Below, piece by piece: positions 29,301 to 44,300 of a stretch of DNA of 64,000 bases. Source of the DNA: Numida meleagris (lineage: Eukaryota; Chordata; Aves; Galliformes; Numididae); contig NC_034410.1 of assembly GCF_002078875.1 (NCBI RefSeq), positions 37,786,145 to 37,850,144 of the forward strand. Reading direction: 5' to 3'. The notes beneath the pieces were generated by a model that was not told the DNA's origin, searched no databases, and saw nothing but the letters and a program-made list of their open reading frames with translations. The first letter of the stretch is position 1. Each line of letters opens with the position of its first letter. The translations under genes were made by a program, and so were the position numbers.

Positions 29301-32300
29301 TCCCTGCCTCAGATTATATAAGATGAAAGACTTGAGAAAAAAAAAAAACCTTATCTGAGTCTGGAAGAACAGAGGCACATAATTTAAACTGCTACCAATC
29401 TTCAGAAGTAGTGTGAGCAGCAGGAGCAGGGAGGTGATGATTGTCCCCCTGTACTCAGCTCTGGTAGGGCCGCATCTTGAGCACCATGTTCAGTTTTGAG
29501 CCCTTCAGTACACAAAAGAATACAGGCCCTGGAGCTTGTCCAGAGAAGGGCAACAAAGCTGGTGAGGAGACTGGAGCACAAATCTGATGGGGAGTGGCTG
29601 AGAGAAGTGGGATTGCTTAGTCTGGAGAAGAGGAGGCTCAGGGGAGATCTTACTGCTCTCTACAACTGCCTGAAAGGAGGTTGTGGCCAGGTGGGAGTTG
29701 GCCTCCTCTCTCAAGTAACTAGAGACTGGATGAGAGGGAATGGCTTCCAGTTGCACGAGAGGAGGTTCAGTTTGGATATGAGGAAAAACCTCTTCTCCAA
29801 GAGTGGTCAGGCACTGGCACAGGCTGCCTAGGGAGGTGGTTGAGGCCAGCCCTGGAGGTGTTCAAGAAACATGCAGATGTGGTACTAAGGAACATGGTTT
29901 AGTGGGCAACATTGGTGGTAGGTGGATGGTTCATAGAACCATAGAATGGCTTGGGTTGGAAGGGACCTCAAGGACCATCAAGCTCCAACCCCTCTGCCGC
30001 GGGCAGGGCCACCCACCTCCATATCTAATACTAGACCAGGCTGCCCAGGGCCCCATCCAACCTGGCCTTGTGCACCTCCAGGGACAGGGCATCCACAGCC
30101 TCTCTGGTTGGACTAGATGATCTTAGAGATCATTTCCAACTTCAGTGACTCTACGATCTGACGCCATTTGCAGATTGCTTCGTAAGGGCATTATGAAGAC
30201 ATTACTGCATAAATATGTTTTAAGGAATAAGAATCTTTTTCTCTTGATGGTATAATTTGAACATTCTTCCTAATTGAGTGCTTGAAAAGTTGATCAACAA
30301 TTTTCCAGAAAAATCTTGTTGTGTTTCTTAGGCTATCAAATATTTCTATATTTTTCAAACTTTCAGTCTCTGATACTTGCCTATCATTGACTGCTTTGAT
30401 TTTTTCAGTTATATTTTTTTGCAGCCAGTTAGGTCTTTGAGCCTTGCTGGACAATATAATTGCATTAAAGTAATTTCTTTGTAATGGTATTCCTTTTCCA
30501 TTTCTTGTATAATTCACAACTTTTGTGAGTAATTTCTATTCTAGTATTTTGGATAAGATAAAAGATTTTTGGATCAAGTTACAAAATCTTTCACAGCAAC
30601 TCTTGGTCTTGCCATTAAGGGCTTTTTCACAAACATCACAGTGAAGAGAATACAATGCAAGTTATCTGCAGGAGATAATGTCCTTGAGGAAGGCTGTGAT
30701 CAAAGGAAAACATAGGTTAACACTTTAAACTTTCTGCCACAGGACACATTTCACAAAAGCTTGAATACCTGCAGCTCTTCTAAGCAGAGAGTCTCTTGGA
30801 ATAATCACAGGCTCACTCTCTTCTAAATCACTTTCAGACTTGGATTCATCATCTGACCATGGGTTTCGTTTCTTCACTTTTTTTGCACTGGATTTTGTAG
30901 ATGATGGTGTTCTTCTCACTCTAGTACCTGTAACAAATTAAAGCATCTATTACAGTCAGGGAAAAAAAAAAAACAAAAAAAAAAACTTCTGCCTCTTCTA
31001 TTATGTTGCATAAACTTAGCATAATTTATCTTAAAAAGTTTTCTCTAAACACTGTAAGTTTTGTTTTACTTCCTAAAGGAAAATTTAAGAACGTGATGAA
31101 AATTTCATACAGAGGCTAACCTGTTGGTGCCAAACAAATTTGCTCTAAGACAGAAAAGCATAAAAGTCTCTAATTTGAAATTTTAGCATTTCCATTTAGC
31201 ATTTTAGCATTTAGAAATTTCCATTTTTTAAAGGTTACTGGAGCTTTTCAGGAAAAGACCAGTTTTCCATTATTCAGAGAATTGGGTCAGGTACAGTTAC
31301 TGGAAAAATCCAATTAACTTGGGAAGCAGAGGATACTCTGTTGGAGGTGGTATAATAAAATCGCAGGGCAAGCTCAGGTAAAGCTGGACTAATTGACTCT
31401 GGCTCAACACCGGCTAGGGTGGATTCAGTCGTAACTGTACTCAGGGTGCTTATCAATTCGTGGGCGTTATCTATTCATACTCAAATCTTCTCTTTATTTC
31501 TTTAGCTTTCTGTTTTGTTGCTGCCTCTCACACCTCTGCCCCAATTACCAGAACATTTCTCAAACAGTAATAATGAATTCCTATTGATAGAGAAAAAAAG
31601 AAAGTTTAATATAGAAATTGGTTAGTTTGCCGCACCATAACATGCATACTTTGTAAAAGTCAGCATGATTGAATATGCCAATCAGAAAATAAGTTTATTT
31701 AATCAAGTTCTGCAGTCTATTCTGTACTCTGAGACTAAGTGCCTGGCCCTTCAATGACAGAAGGGCTGTTATATATTTCAATTTTTATTTATTTACATTA
31801 TATTTACGTATTGTACACGTTATAAATATTTATACTATTTATATATCATACATTTATATTTTATTATTTATATTATATTTCCATAGTTATGTAAAAATAA
31901 TCTATTTTTTCTACTCACATATTCAATGATTTAGATCCCTTCCCTCAAAAGCATATGTAGAAAATAGAAGATCCCCACCTCAAGACAAGCAGGATACTTA
32001 ACAGAAACTTCAGTAAGTTACTAAAACTAGAGAACCATAATAGAAATGCCAACATGTTTAACTTGAGCATCTACTACCTCTGCTTTTAATCTCTATGTAT
32101 GCTGTAAGTAATACCGAAGTGTTTCAAAGTATTTCCACACATCTCTTCAAGGAAGAAAATGAGATTAAATACATATAACTGCAGTATATTTCCCTTCTCA
32201 TAATGTGTTAAAAATACACTTAATGCAAAATTAGTACTCATTTAAGCTTAATGATGACTGTGCAAGTGTATCTCACCAGGCTCCTTCTTCTCTCTCTTCG

Positions 32301-35300
32301 GTTTAGGGGTTTTAGTTGCTGAGGCTCCTGTATTCACTGAGTCATCCCCACCACCCTCAGCTTGCACGCCACCAAATTCTTCGTCAAATTCCATTTTTAT
32401 TGCTACAGAATCAGTATCACCCTAAAAATATTAGTAAGTTGGTCAAAATAAAATTATGCCTTTATATTTCAACAAAACAGTTTTTAGAAGAGAGTAAATG
32501 AAAGTAGACTAGTATATTGACAATTTTAATAGTATTGGAAGGAAAAAAACACAACAAAAACTCCTCAACAATAAGTAGTCGTAACAGGCCTTCAAACATA
32601 CAATAAAATAAATCCAGTATTAATTAATTTATGCATTAAGTCAGCAAAACATTATAAATATAGTACTAATGAGGTCTAGTGGTTTGGATTTATGTTATCA
32701 GCACAGAAAAATGCAGCAATAAAATAATCTAACGACAGCAACAGTTTGGTTTACCTTTTTCTTTTTCAGCAATTTCCTACTGGCATCAGCTTTCATGGCA
32801 GATGTAATCTGTGGAACTATTCTTCTACCAAATGGTGATGGCATGGTCTCTTCCAACTGAAGTTTCTTCATCTTGGGCTTACCAACTTTACCTTTTATCG
32901 GTTTGCCAACCATACCAGCCAGAACGTCTTCTCTCTCCTGTGCTTCTACTTTCTAACAAACAACCAGGGCGGGAGGGAAACATATTCTTTTTCAGTGGAA
33001 ACACTGGGTAGAACACAGTGTTTATTCAATATTTATTTCTTAACATGGAGCATAAGACTACTCTTAATTGTCAGCTGAATTATAATACACATTTTATTAA
33101 TGGAAAGCCAATCACTTAATCTTGGTAAGTTCTTCCTTACCTCATGCAGTTAAAAACTACACCTTGTTTCAAGCCTAAATAAATACAAACTTTTGGACAC
33201 TAATTAGGTACTAATGTAACTTCTCAGTCCTTCAGGGTTTAAAGCAAGCAGATAGTTTTTAGAGTAAGTTTTATAGGGCATATTTTCCAGTCCTTTCATC
33301 AGGTTTTTATTACAGAAGCTGAGGCTTCAGCACAAAATACTTCCAATTGCAGCTGCACTGTGAATGCGCAGAGAAACAAACATCTTCTTTGTATTATTCT
33401 GTGTTACTTCAAAAGATGACATCAGCCATTTTCAGGGAATACTGAAAGTTGAGGCTCTGCAAGTTATCCACTGATGTGCCTTTACCTTTTTCCAGAGATA
33501 CTAATGAGGAAAGGTAAAAGCCCTTTGTCTAGCACTTCTGGTCTACGTGCTTTGTTCCTAGATTTGGAGCTTTGCATTTGACAATACTTACTGTTTCACA
33601 ACCAGTTAGCTCATCTAGAATTGCTAGTTACCACTCCCAGTTTTTGTGTCGTCTGAAAACAAATTTGTTCCCAGTAATTTTCCTTTCACTGACTTGGAAA
33701 AAGCATGGTACTGTACAGATGCAAGAAACAATCCCTGAGGACCACAAATAGGAACTCAACTACCCAGAACAGATTTCCCATTTGCCCCTATATTTGGAGA
33801 TCCATCTGGTTTTAATCCATTTTTTCCTTTTTTTTTTGCCTTATTTTTAATATATATTTTTAGAAAGATTTGTAAAACATACTTCAAGCTCTTCAACAAA
33901 AGCTGCTAAGTCTTCTTTCCAGAGATCTGAAGAAGATTTCCTTTTAAGGTCATTTAGTTCTCTCTCCTAAAATGTGAAAGCAGCATATAAAATATAAGTT
34001 TCTAAGTTATTAGTCAGCTGAATCGTCAGCTACAAGTAATTTAGTAAATACTACCTAAACTGAATGTTCGTAATTAGATAGATCAGTAATTATTAAATCA
34101 TTTCAGAATAAGCCTCGCACGGTGTACCAACCTTTGAATCTCTGTGCTTAATTAGCTCTTCCACTTTCTCTTTTGTAAGTGACCATAGAGACATGTTTAA
34201 GATATAGTTAAAATCAGGGCCAGAAGTTGATCCAGAAGCAGAGGAAGCATCATCATTTGGGTTTTGTGGGTCCTCCTCTTCTGCTGCCTAAAGTGAAATA
34301 TTCGGAATTAGAAACATAAATAATCTTAGCTCTGTAAGTGAGCAGCAGCAATTCCCCGAAGTACCTTGATGGAATAGTAAGGTGTTTCCTCATGGATTCA
34401 GTAACATCGATATTTTTCTTGTCTCTTCCAAACAGCCATGTTCCTGTCCCTTTCTGTGGTTGGACTATTTAATCATTGATTTAAGAATACAGAGCTGAAC
34501 CTAATGTTAGCAATATGCATTGTATCCCGTTGGTTGCAGAAACTGGTATCTTCCTAGCTATCTCGCACAGGACAGAGATCTTTGCCCTTCGGACATGCAT
34601 GTACATCTGTTTCTTTAGAAACTAGCACAGTTTTGTATAGCAGTACAGAAACCGCTGTAAAAACCTTGACTCTACGAACCTCTCATTCTCAGCCCTCGTA
34701 CTATCTAGTTGTCTTCTCACAGTTATCTATCTGGAATACCAATATTATGCAACAATATTTGTATATATGTTTCTATTTGTAAGAACGGAAGCCAATAAAA
34801 AGCAGTAATGAATAATCTGTTTAAAGTGTCGTGTCATCAATTAATTAGACCACTAGAAAACAAACATGAATATCATTGAATATCATTTATGACAATAGCA
34901 TCAAATGTAACCAGAGATTTCTGATCATTACCTTTTCCTGTGCTTCTTTCCAGGCTTTAACTGGATCAGATTCATAGCCCCTCTGAACCAACATTTGAAT
35001 CAAATCTCTTTTTGATCTATTCTCTACCGAAAAAAAAGAAAAAAAAGGAAAAAACCAACGTCATATTTAAATCACTTCCAGATTTTCTCCCAATTCTAAC
35101 TTACATTTTAGAGAGTATTTACTCACCTATGGTAATTTTTCCTTGTATCTTCTCTAGAATGAAGCGAGCTTGGTTGTTCAGCTTTGTAGATTCAGCACCC
35201 AACATTCCAACAAGCCATTCCTTACGTAAACTATAATAATGTAATCGCAAATCAAAGAACTCCTTCAAAATGTCTTGCACAGTTTCATACTTCTTTAAAC

Positions 35301-38300
35301 ATCCCATATGATCAAATAGCACCTATAAAATATATAATATAGAGAGGATGCCAAAATTCAGCTGAAATTCAAATATAATCTAAATACTAAAGCACAAGTT
35401 CAGAAGCATCTAATGATTCACAAATATATGTATATAATAATTGAAGATTTTTAATAATCTCTAAATTCAGATGTGAAAACTGCCACTTTAAACATCTCAG
35501 AAATCCTTCAAGTTCAAGTACAAAGAAATAAATCATTTTTACATCACAGGTGAAATTAATCCTGCCTGACTTCTGACACCTCCAGTTTAGACATTTATAG
35601 GTGAACTAGTCACCCTAGGCACCCTGTATAGTCAGCTGAAAGAAATAAACCCCTCCAGAGAGGGATTCATCTGTCTAAAGCATCTGTTTGGAAAGTGGAT
35701 GCATAATGGACTCACACAGGCATCTAAGTTCTTAAAATGTTTGCACCAGGACAGATCGATTCCTACACAAATACAGCCCTTACAGACACATTCTTACAGT
35801 AGTTCACGTGGTACCATCACCTTGACTCAGCACATTTGATTTTCAAAAATAATCTATAGAATAGATTGAGCAAGGCCATTTTCATATCCCAGTTCAATGA
35901 CTTTTAATTAAACTAATTTTCATATAACTTTGGATTTATACAATAATTGCAACATATGTACGTGTGTATTTCTGCTTTGTGATGATGTTTGAAAGTAGTA
36001 CCTGCCATAAAAAGACTAGAATTCTAGACAGTTCCAGTGAAGTTTCAAAACTCAAGTAGCAAAACATGGTCAAAAAAGCAAGACTTGCATTATCTCCAAG
36101 ATGAATGAATTCAAACAGTTCACAATTATTTTTTGTCAGTAGCAAATACGAAGAGAGATTTGTTCGGTCATACCAAAATCACTACAAAAGCATTCAAGTT
36201 TACAACAAGCAACTGGAAGTATTCTGATAGCCAAACATAAAAAAGTTACCATAGAATTACAAGTAAGACTTGTTTGAAGCTTGAAGACTTTGTGCAATCC
36301 AGCAGCTTCTGCCTGTGCAAGTTTTTCTTCTGTCATCTTCACAACAAATTTCACAGTTGTGTCAGTGTGGTATTCCTTGTAGTCAGAAATTAATGCTGGA
36401 GTTTTTTCAGTTCCATTCAGCATGGGTTCTAGAACCTGTTCTTTGTACACCTATTAAGAAAAAGATAGCAAAAAAAAAAACAGAAACACTTATTCAAACT
36501 TCTTAAAATTCCTAATTCTTTAAACCAAGCTAAGATTTCAACTTTGTGTACCACAACTGAAACCAGTGATAATTTACAGAACCAATATAACCTGCAAAAT
36601 GGAGGCTGGGATTAGAAAAACATAAGAGCCATTCTACAAGGCCAAGAAAGTCTATTTAAGAAAAAAAAAAATGGGATTATGTATTAACTCAGCAGAAGAA
36701 GCAGGTATTCTTTGTAGTATGGACAGTAGATGGCACAAGTAGAACCATCTTCAACAAAGGCACGGAAAATAATGAAATCATGTTTCCCTCCATGTACATA
36801 TAATGTTCAGAAGTGGACTAAAAAGTTCTTCTGCATGTAGGATAAAATTGTTCAATATAGAGCTTTTTTTTTTTTTAACTGTAACTTACCTGGGTCCATG
36901 TCCTTACAGGTAGCTCTGTAATTTCTACAGTGTTCCTGTCCACCACAAATATTTCACCACTGACTACATACTGGTTTTGACCAAGTTCTTGAATGGTTCC
37001 TCTGAAGTTTTTGTAGTTTGGAAGCTGAAATTGCAATAAAAACCAGTGGAATGCTAAGAAACTTTGTAATAAGTCACGGGAGAATTTTTTTTTTCTCATG
37101 CATCATACAGCTATCACTTTATATTGTGCTAATCCATCAACCAGCCTCTCATGCCTGTGAAAATCTTATGTCATAGCAAAAACATTACCAAAAAAACCCC
37201 AACAGGATACACACGTGCAATTACCTTATTATCTACAGAGTAGATACATAATTAAGAAGACGCAGCTGAACCCAGGAAGGTGGTGTTTCTCTTTGGTTGG
37301 TTTCTTGGTTGTGGGATTCTCTTTGTTTGTTTCTAATTTATTTTATTTAAGTTGCTTGGTTGTTTTTTTAGTTTGGTTTTCTTTTTGGATTTTTTTTTTT
37401 TTCAGAAAACAGCAAGCACAACGAAGGCATGACAGAAAGTGGACTGATACCCCAGTCTCACTATAAATTTACATCAGCACTAAAAGGAACAGAGAAGTTG
37501 TGCTACCTCCCCTGGTCATTTTTTTTATTCATGTGCTGTTTGGCAAAGATAGTGGAACCCATCCAGTTTAAAAAATAACTAGCGGTGACAGATTTTTAAT
37601 TACTGTTATTATTTAACTGAATTGATTCCCTTATCCAGCTTACCATGCAGCCACAAACACATACCAGCATACAGAAAGGAGCTAGACGGAGGCAGAACTG
37701 CCTCTTTCAATCACAGTGAAGCTTCAATTGACTGTGAGACTACACAGAAGGCCTAGGAGTCCTAAAGGAAGGGCAATGGATTGCATTAATTAAAAAAAAA
37801 TTCTAATTATTGTTCCCAAGAATTTGCAAAAGAAAATTCACTAAGTCACGAAAATTGACGCTGTGCTCTCAGAGGCAATGAAATGTGACTTTAAGTAGAG
37901 ATGTTTCTGCTTCTATGACTTAGACAATACAAAGTAGCAATATCCATTTATCCACTAGTTGGAAAGGAAAGGTTAAATAAATTACTTAAGCTGCTGATTA
38001 CAGAGATTCTGGCTTCACACAAGTATTCTTACTGTGCAAAGTTTTTTTGAAGTATACACCACTTCCAAGAATTTCTTGTAAAATTTTAAATAAAGAGCAG
38101 AAGCTACATACAGTTCAGCAGCTGCTGATTTTCTTCAACAGCGACAATACCTTCTCCTATGCTTACAGATATGTTAGAGTAAAATTCAGATAAGACCGTG
38201 GAAATTTTATATTTGGCTGAAGGTAAGTCGTTGTACCTCAAAAAAGAAAGAGTGGCACAACTTTCTACTCTACTCCCATGCAAAATAACTACCTTTAGGA

Positions 38301-41300
38301 CTTGAAACTTTGAAGTCTTACAGTCAATAGAGTATAGAAAGTACTCTGAAATAACTGGAAATATACAAATTGCACTGCTTTTTTTTCAAGATGAACTTCC
38401 TCAGTCACTTCCCAACAGTCAAGTAAGGCTCTTATGCAAAATTATGGGGACAATTCAACCCAGATATTTCAATAATCAAGCATTCATAGGGTTATATGAC
38501 TACATTTCCTAAGTACAAATTTAGGTTTCATTAGCAAACATATAAGATGCTGGTAGATATTATTGTTTTTACCATAGGGTGGGGATCTAAGCCATCCAGC
38601 ATTCGTCTGACGTTGTTAACAATCTCTCTGGTATCATAGTTTGGAAGTTTGCAAGCCCATCCAGTACCAATTCCTTCAGCTCCATTTACTAAAACCATAG
38701 GAATAATGGGAATATACCATTCAGGCTCTACACGTTGGTTGTCATCATAGAGGAATTTCAGCAAGTTGTCATCCACTGATGGAAAAAGAAGCCTGGCTAA
38801 AGGGCTTTAAAAAAGAAAGAAAACAAAAACATATAACTGGAGCCCCACCAGTTACGTGCATAAATGCTTTAACACTCATTGTGTCCAAATATGACCTATT
38901 TTTCTCATGTCTTCTTTTCTTCGCCATTCTGAAGATGAAATTGCAATGTACACAACTCCTGAGAAAACAAAGTTCTTCCCAATGGAAAAGTGTACTAATA
39001 ACAGATGATGTCTGCTTCCTTCCCGATTATACATATACACAATATGCTAATAATTGATAACACTTATTATCTACAGAAATACCATTCTCTGAAGCGTTCA
39101 GGATTCACACACATCAATGTAGGTCACCTAGATTCTGAAAATACTACAGAGGTTTTAGTGGTGACTTATGTTGCTCATCTAGGATATTGTCCTGGGTGAA
39201 CACAATTTCCAGAACCTCATGAAAAGAATGCACAGAATTAAACTGCTACACAAAAAACACATATGAGAAAGTGAATAAATTCCAGTACTATGTATAGCTT
39301 CTTATTTTCTGTTAATTGTAAGCTTTATAAGAAATTTTTGGCTAACCATTAAACTGAAATTAGGAAATAAAATAAACAATGTAGAAAAATCTAGGAATTA
39401 CAATAAGGAATACATTTTCACACTGCACATTAAATTGAATGTGTTTACAGGACTGTCAACGTGACCTCAGTGCCAGGAAAGATTATGGAGCAGATTATCT
39501 CGAGTCAGATCACACGGCATGTACAGGACAACTGGGCGATCAGGCCCAGCCAGCACAGGTTCATGAAAGGCAGATCCTGCCTGACCAACCTCATCTCCTT
39601 CTATGACCAGGTGACCTGCCTGGCGGATGAGGGAAAGGCTGTTGACATAGTCTACCTAGACATCAGCAAAGCCTTTGACATTGTCTCCCACAGTATTCTC
39701 CTGGAGAAGCTGGAAGCCCATGGCTTGGACAGGTACGTTCTTTGCCGGCTGGATGGCCGGGCCCAGAGAGTGGTGGTGAATGGAGTTAAATCCAGCTGGT
39801 GACTGGTCATGAGTGGTGTTCCCCAGGGGTCAGTACTGGGGCCTGTCTTCTTCAATATCTTTACTGATGACCTGGATGAAGGCGTTGAGTGTACCCTCAG
39901 TAAATTTGCAGATGACACCAAGTTGGCAGGAAGTGTTAATCTGCCTGGGGATAGGAAGGCCTTACAGAAGGATCTGGACAGGCTGGATAGCTGGGCTGAG
40001 GCCAGTGGGATGAAGTTCAACAAGACCAAGTGCTAGGTTCTGCACTTTGGCCACAACAACCCCAGGCAACACTACGGGCTTGGGGCAGAGTGGCTGGAAG
40101 ACTGTGTAGAAGAAATGGACCTGGGGGTGTTGGTCGACGCTCGGCTGAACATGAGCCAGCAGCGTGCCCAGGTGGCCAAGAAGGCCAGTGGCATCCTGGC
40201 TTGTATCGGAAATAGTGTTGCCAGCAGGAGCAGGGAAGTGATCATCCCTCTGTACTCAGCTCTGGTGAGGCTGCATCTTGAGTACTGTATTCACCTTTGC
40301 GCCCCTGAGTACAAGAAAGATGTTGAGGCCCTGGAGCATGTTCAGAGTAGGGCAACAAAGCTGGTGAGGCAACTGGAGGACAAGTCTTCTGAGGAGCAGC
40401 TGAGGGAACTGGGATTATTTAGTCTGGAGGAGGCTCAGGGGAGACCTTACTGCTCTCCCCAGCTACCTGAAGGGAGGTTGTGGGGAGGTGGGGGTTGGCC
40501 TCTTCTCTGATGTAACTAGCAATAGGACAAGAGGGAATGGCCTGAAGTTGCACCAGGGGAGATTCAGGTTGGATGTTAGGGAAAATTTATTCTCTGAAAT
40601 AGTGGTTAGGCACTGGAACAGGCTGCCCAGGGAGGTGGTGGAGTCACTGCCCCTGAAGGTGTTCAAGAAACGTTTTGATGTTGTACTGAGGGACATGGTT
40701 TAGTGGGAAATACTGGTGATAGGTGGATGGTTGGATTGGATGATTTTGGAGGTCTTTTCCAAGCTTGATGATTCTATGAATTTCAAGGTATTAGCTGTGG
40801 TAAATCAGCACTGTTAAATTAGGTCACTATTATTCAATATTATTAATAAGGTATAATTTAGTTTTATATGAATAAACTTATCAGAAAGGAAAAGAATCAT
40901 TCTCAACTTGCAAACCTATCTTCAGTTGAAGGACTTATTACCAGGTGGCAATACATTTTTCTTTGTGAAACTCAGTAGATTTCACATTGAACAGAGAAAC
41001 TGAATATTAGTAATTGACCCAAGTCTACAACATTTTCAGCCTTCATCCTTATGATTCAAAATTTAATTCCTTAAAAGCTACATTTTCTACAGCAGTTCTG
41101 TGCAGAGAAAATCTATGCAGAAAAATCAAGATGAAAAACCACACTTACAAATGTAAGGCAGAATTTGAGCACTAACAGCTATCAATATACACTAATCCTC
41201 TCCCATTCCTTTCACACTCAAAAAAATCCTTTAGTGTTGTGAAAGGATTACTTTGATAATAAAGCTTTTTAAAACTATACGTTTACCTTAGCATAGTGAA

Positions 41301-44300
41301 AATATAGCGAGGGCTGGCAGCATCCTTTCCACCATGAAGCCTGGTACCAAACTGACCAATAGGTTGTAGAAGATTAACATTGTTACTTCCAACAAAGTTC
41401 TGAGCCAAGTTGACAATAGTCATCATTAATGCTTGCTGTAAGAAAACACATATTCATGGAAATAAACATAAGAACTAAACTCTTTCAGGTGACTAACCTG
41501 ACTTGAATTTCAAAGAAATAATCTTCCCAAGAAAGGAATATAGTAAACCTCTTACTAGAGCTACTGGCAAAGCATAATGCTCCCTCTTTTGTACCCACAT
41601 TGTCTCCCTGAGTTAAACATCCTTATATTCTATACTTGGGAAAGCCCACAGTTCTCTCCAATTTTTTTAAAGCACTTATCTGGAGGAATGAAAGGGGCAA
41701 AAACTGATTGCATCTACTTTCTCTTGCACAAACTATTACTCACTGCATTCAAAGGGAAAGATGAAGGGATGGAGAGTGAATATGGCAACTCATGTTAATA
41801 TTCCAGATAAACATAAACAAAACAGGAGATAGAAATAATATTTGTTCCAACACTGTTTCAGGTTTTTGAGAACAGTGCCTCCTTCTTACCTTAAAAGGCT
41901 CTATTTCTTGTTCAACACAAAAAAATTTCCCTAGTACATAGTTACTATGGTTGAGAATCTGAAGAAGTTTATTATGTAATTGTTTACCTACCATTTCTCC
42001 ATAACCCATAAACTACTTGGTAATACCACTGTGCACAAGGACTTGGAAGGAATGGAAATATGCTTTCTTTTTAAACTATATACTGCTTGGTTCAAACTCT
42101 TTAAAATTAAATCTGTAATGAGTAGAATGAGTTAAAAGATTTGCAATTTTAATACAGTAAACATTTTCCATAGGCTACAAATTCTCACAACTTTTCTACT
42201 CTTCATACTCACCTCCCCATGGTGATAAGCTGACATTTCAGCAACAGAACCAGCCAGCTGAGCAACCTTTACTTCACGTTTATCATTTCTCTTAAAGCAA
42301 GTGAACAAAACTTTGCGCTGCCCTGGTTTTAAACCTAGTGAGAAGAAGATCCATTTTCAACACATAAAAAAGCACTGGTTTTTAAGAAAAAAAAAATCGG
42401 TTTTGCTTTATTCTCATTTCTAATCTCTTGCAAGAAGCTTAAACATTAAAGGGAAATAAATGCATACTGTAATATTAACAAAATAACAAATTCTTTTCAT
42501 TTATTTTAAAATAACAGAAATAATAATATAAATGAATATTTTAACAAACAGAAAATGTTACCTGAAAAGTGGAAACTTAACCCTTTAAGTCAACAGCACA
42601 CGACACTATTCTAATAAGTAGCAACTCTATCCTAAATGTACCTCTGCAAGTCAAGAGTTGTTTCTTTCCAGTATAGTGAGCAAAATCTTTTTCCTAAGAA
42701 TCAACACAAATCCAGCAGTGGCAACTGTAATTGTAGCTTACACTTATATTAAAGCACTCTGAAATTTAACGTTTTCTGTTAAAACAAAAATGCATGCTAT
42801 TTGTTTCCCTTCTACATCTTCTAAAGTTTTAAGAAAGAAGCCATTCTCTTTGATCTGATTGTTACCATTTAGATACACTTGAAGTATACTTTAACCACAC
42901 CACCTTTGTGGAAGGGACCATATAATTTTTCTGCATATTATCTGTAACTGATAACCAAAACATGCTTATTCATCTATTCATTATTTTAACTCACAAACGC
43001 TACTAAAATGCACTAAACTATCGCTACACGTTACCATTACTAACCTAGGTCAAACATAAGAGCAAAAATTGAAAAAAATACATGACTTCAATCTCCATTT
43101 CATTTAGATACATAAAATCAATTTTTTTTAATTATTTTTTTTTATAATGGGCCTGCACCGTATTCTCTAGCAAAGATATAATGAAAGTAACAGACTTAGA
43201 AGATTCCCTTCACACAGGAGAATCACCAAGAAATAAGAAAGCGGTAACTGAAAACTGTGAAGAGATGGTTAAAATGTTTTTTCTCTGTATTTTTTCCTGA
43301 GATTTGCCAATGGACTATCCTGTTATTTACCACCTGTGAGACTGAAGAACAAAAATTACTGCTAGAATATGACCTTCTGAGAAGTTCAGAGGCCCATGAT
43401 CGGAAAGCAAAATTACACCCAAAGCTGACAGCAACACGAATAGCAATTCTATAGATAACGTTTAATGTTTTATATATATATATATATATGTATCTATACA
43501 AATATACACAGAAATTATATTACATTATGTATACATGTTATTTATGTGTGTCTGTAATATAATATGTGTATTCCTCATATATATTAAGGTTCCCTTCTCG
43601 TTTTCTTACATTTCTGTAAAGATAAATGCTCTTGCAGCATAAAATATTTCGGTGTGAGCTTGTAGCATCAAGAAGGCTGAATACCTCTGCTATAAAAAGT
43701 GTACAGGAAATTGGAGATAAATGCTTTTTTTTGGCTTACGAAACCTCAAGACCTTTTTACCATATCTTATTAAGCATATGTATACTGACAATAATATAGG
43801 CAGAAATTTCTGTTCATGCTGTCTGCAGATGGCTTTAGAAACGAAGCACACTCTGCGTAGTAAAAGCTGCTTCTTTTCATACTCACGATAATGCAAAGGA
43901 AGAGTTAGTAAATCTGATTTAGAGAACCATAGGACGATTACAGGAAGGGTCAGTAACCACTGTAAGAGTGCTCATGCTATATGATCAAAGGGAGAAAACA
44001 TTTCAACCTTTCATTTTTATCTACATTCAGATGACAACTTGAATTGTAATCATTGTAACCACTCAAAAGACTTGTTTTTTCTGAACTAGAAGCAAAGCAC
44101 TTGTAACGTCCAGGGAAGAGTTTTGGTTAAGCTAAAAGGCTGCAAAGCATCAGTTTAAACTTCTTCACAGAAGAAAGGTTGCAACTCCTTCGCATATGAA
44201 TGATAACAAACAAAGACATAGTAGTCTTCTATTCTCTATCTGAATATATTGGCTTCCAAACCAAATTACAAGTTTAAAAAACAATACAAGGGAATGTTCC

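Larger units (their letters stand above)
29220..30768 (-). other. TOP2B intron E26-E27
   Basis: 1549 bp, about half of it CR1: an outer + strand copy interrupted by a - strand copy. The remainder carries a coding-like open stretch on the - strand at 30191-30655. Confidence 0.85.

Noticed and set aside
34582..34799. + strand open frame followed by AATAAA in a TOP2B intron, as a possible antisense gene
   Set aside because: Only 66 codons, no recognisable protein, and AATAAA is common by chance in AT-rich DNA.
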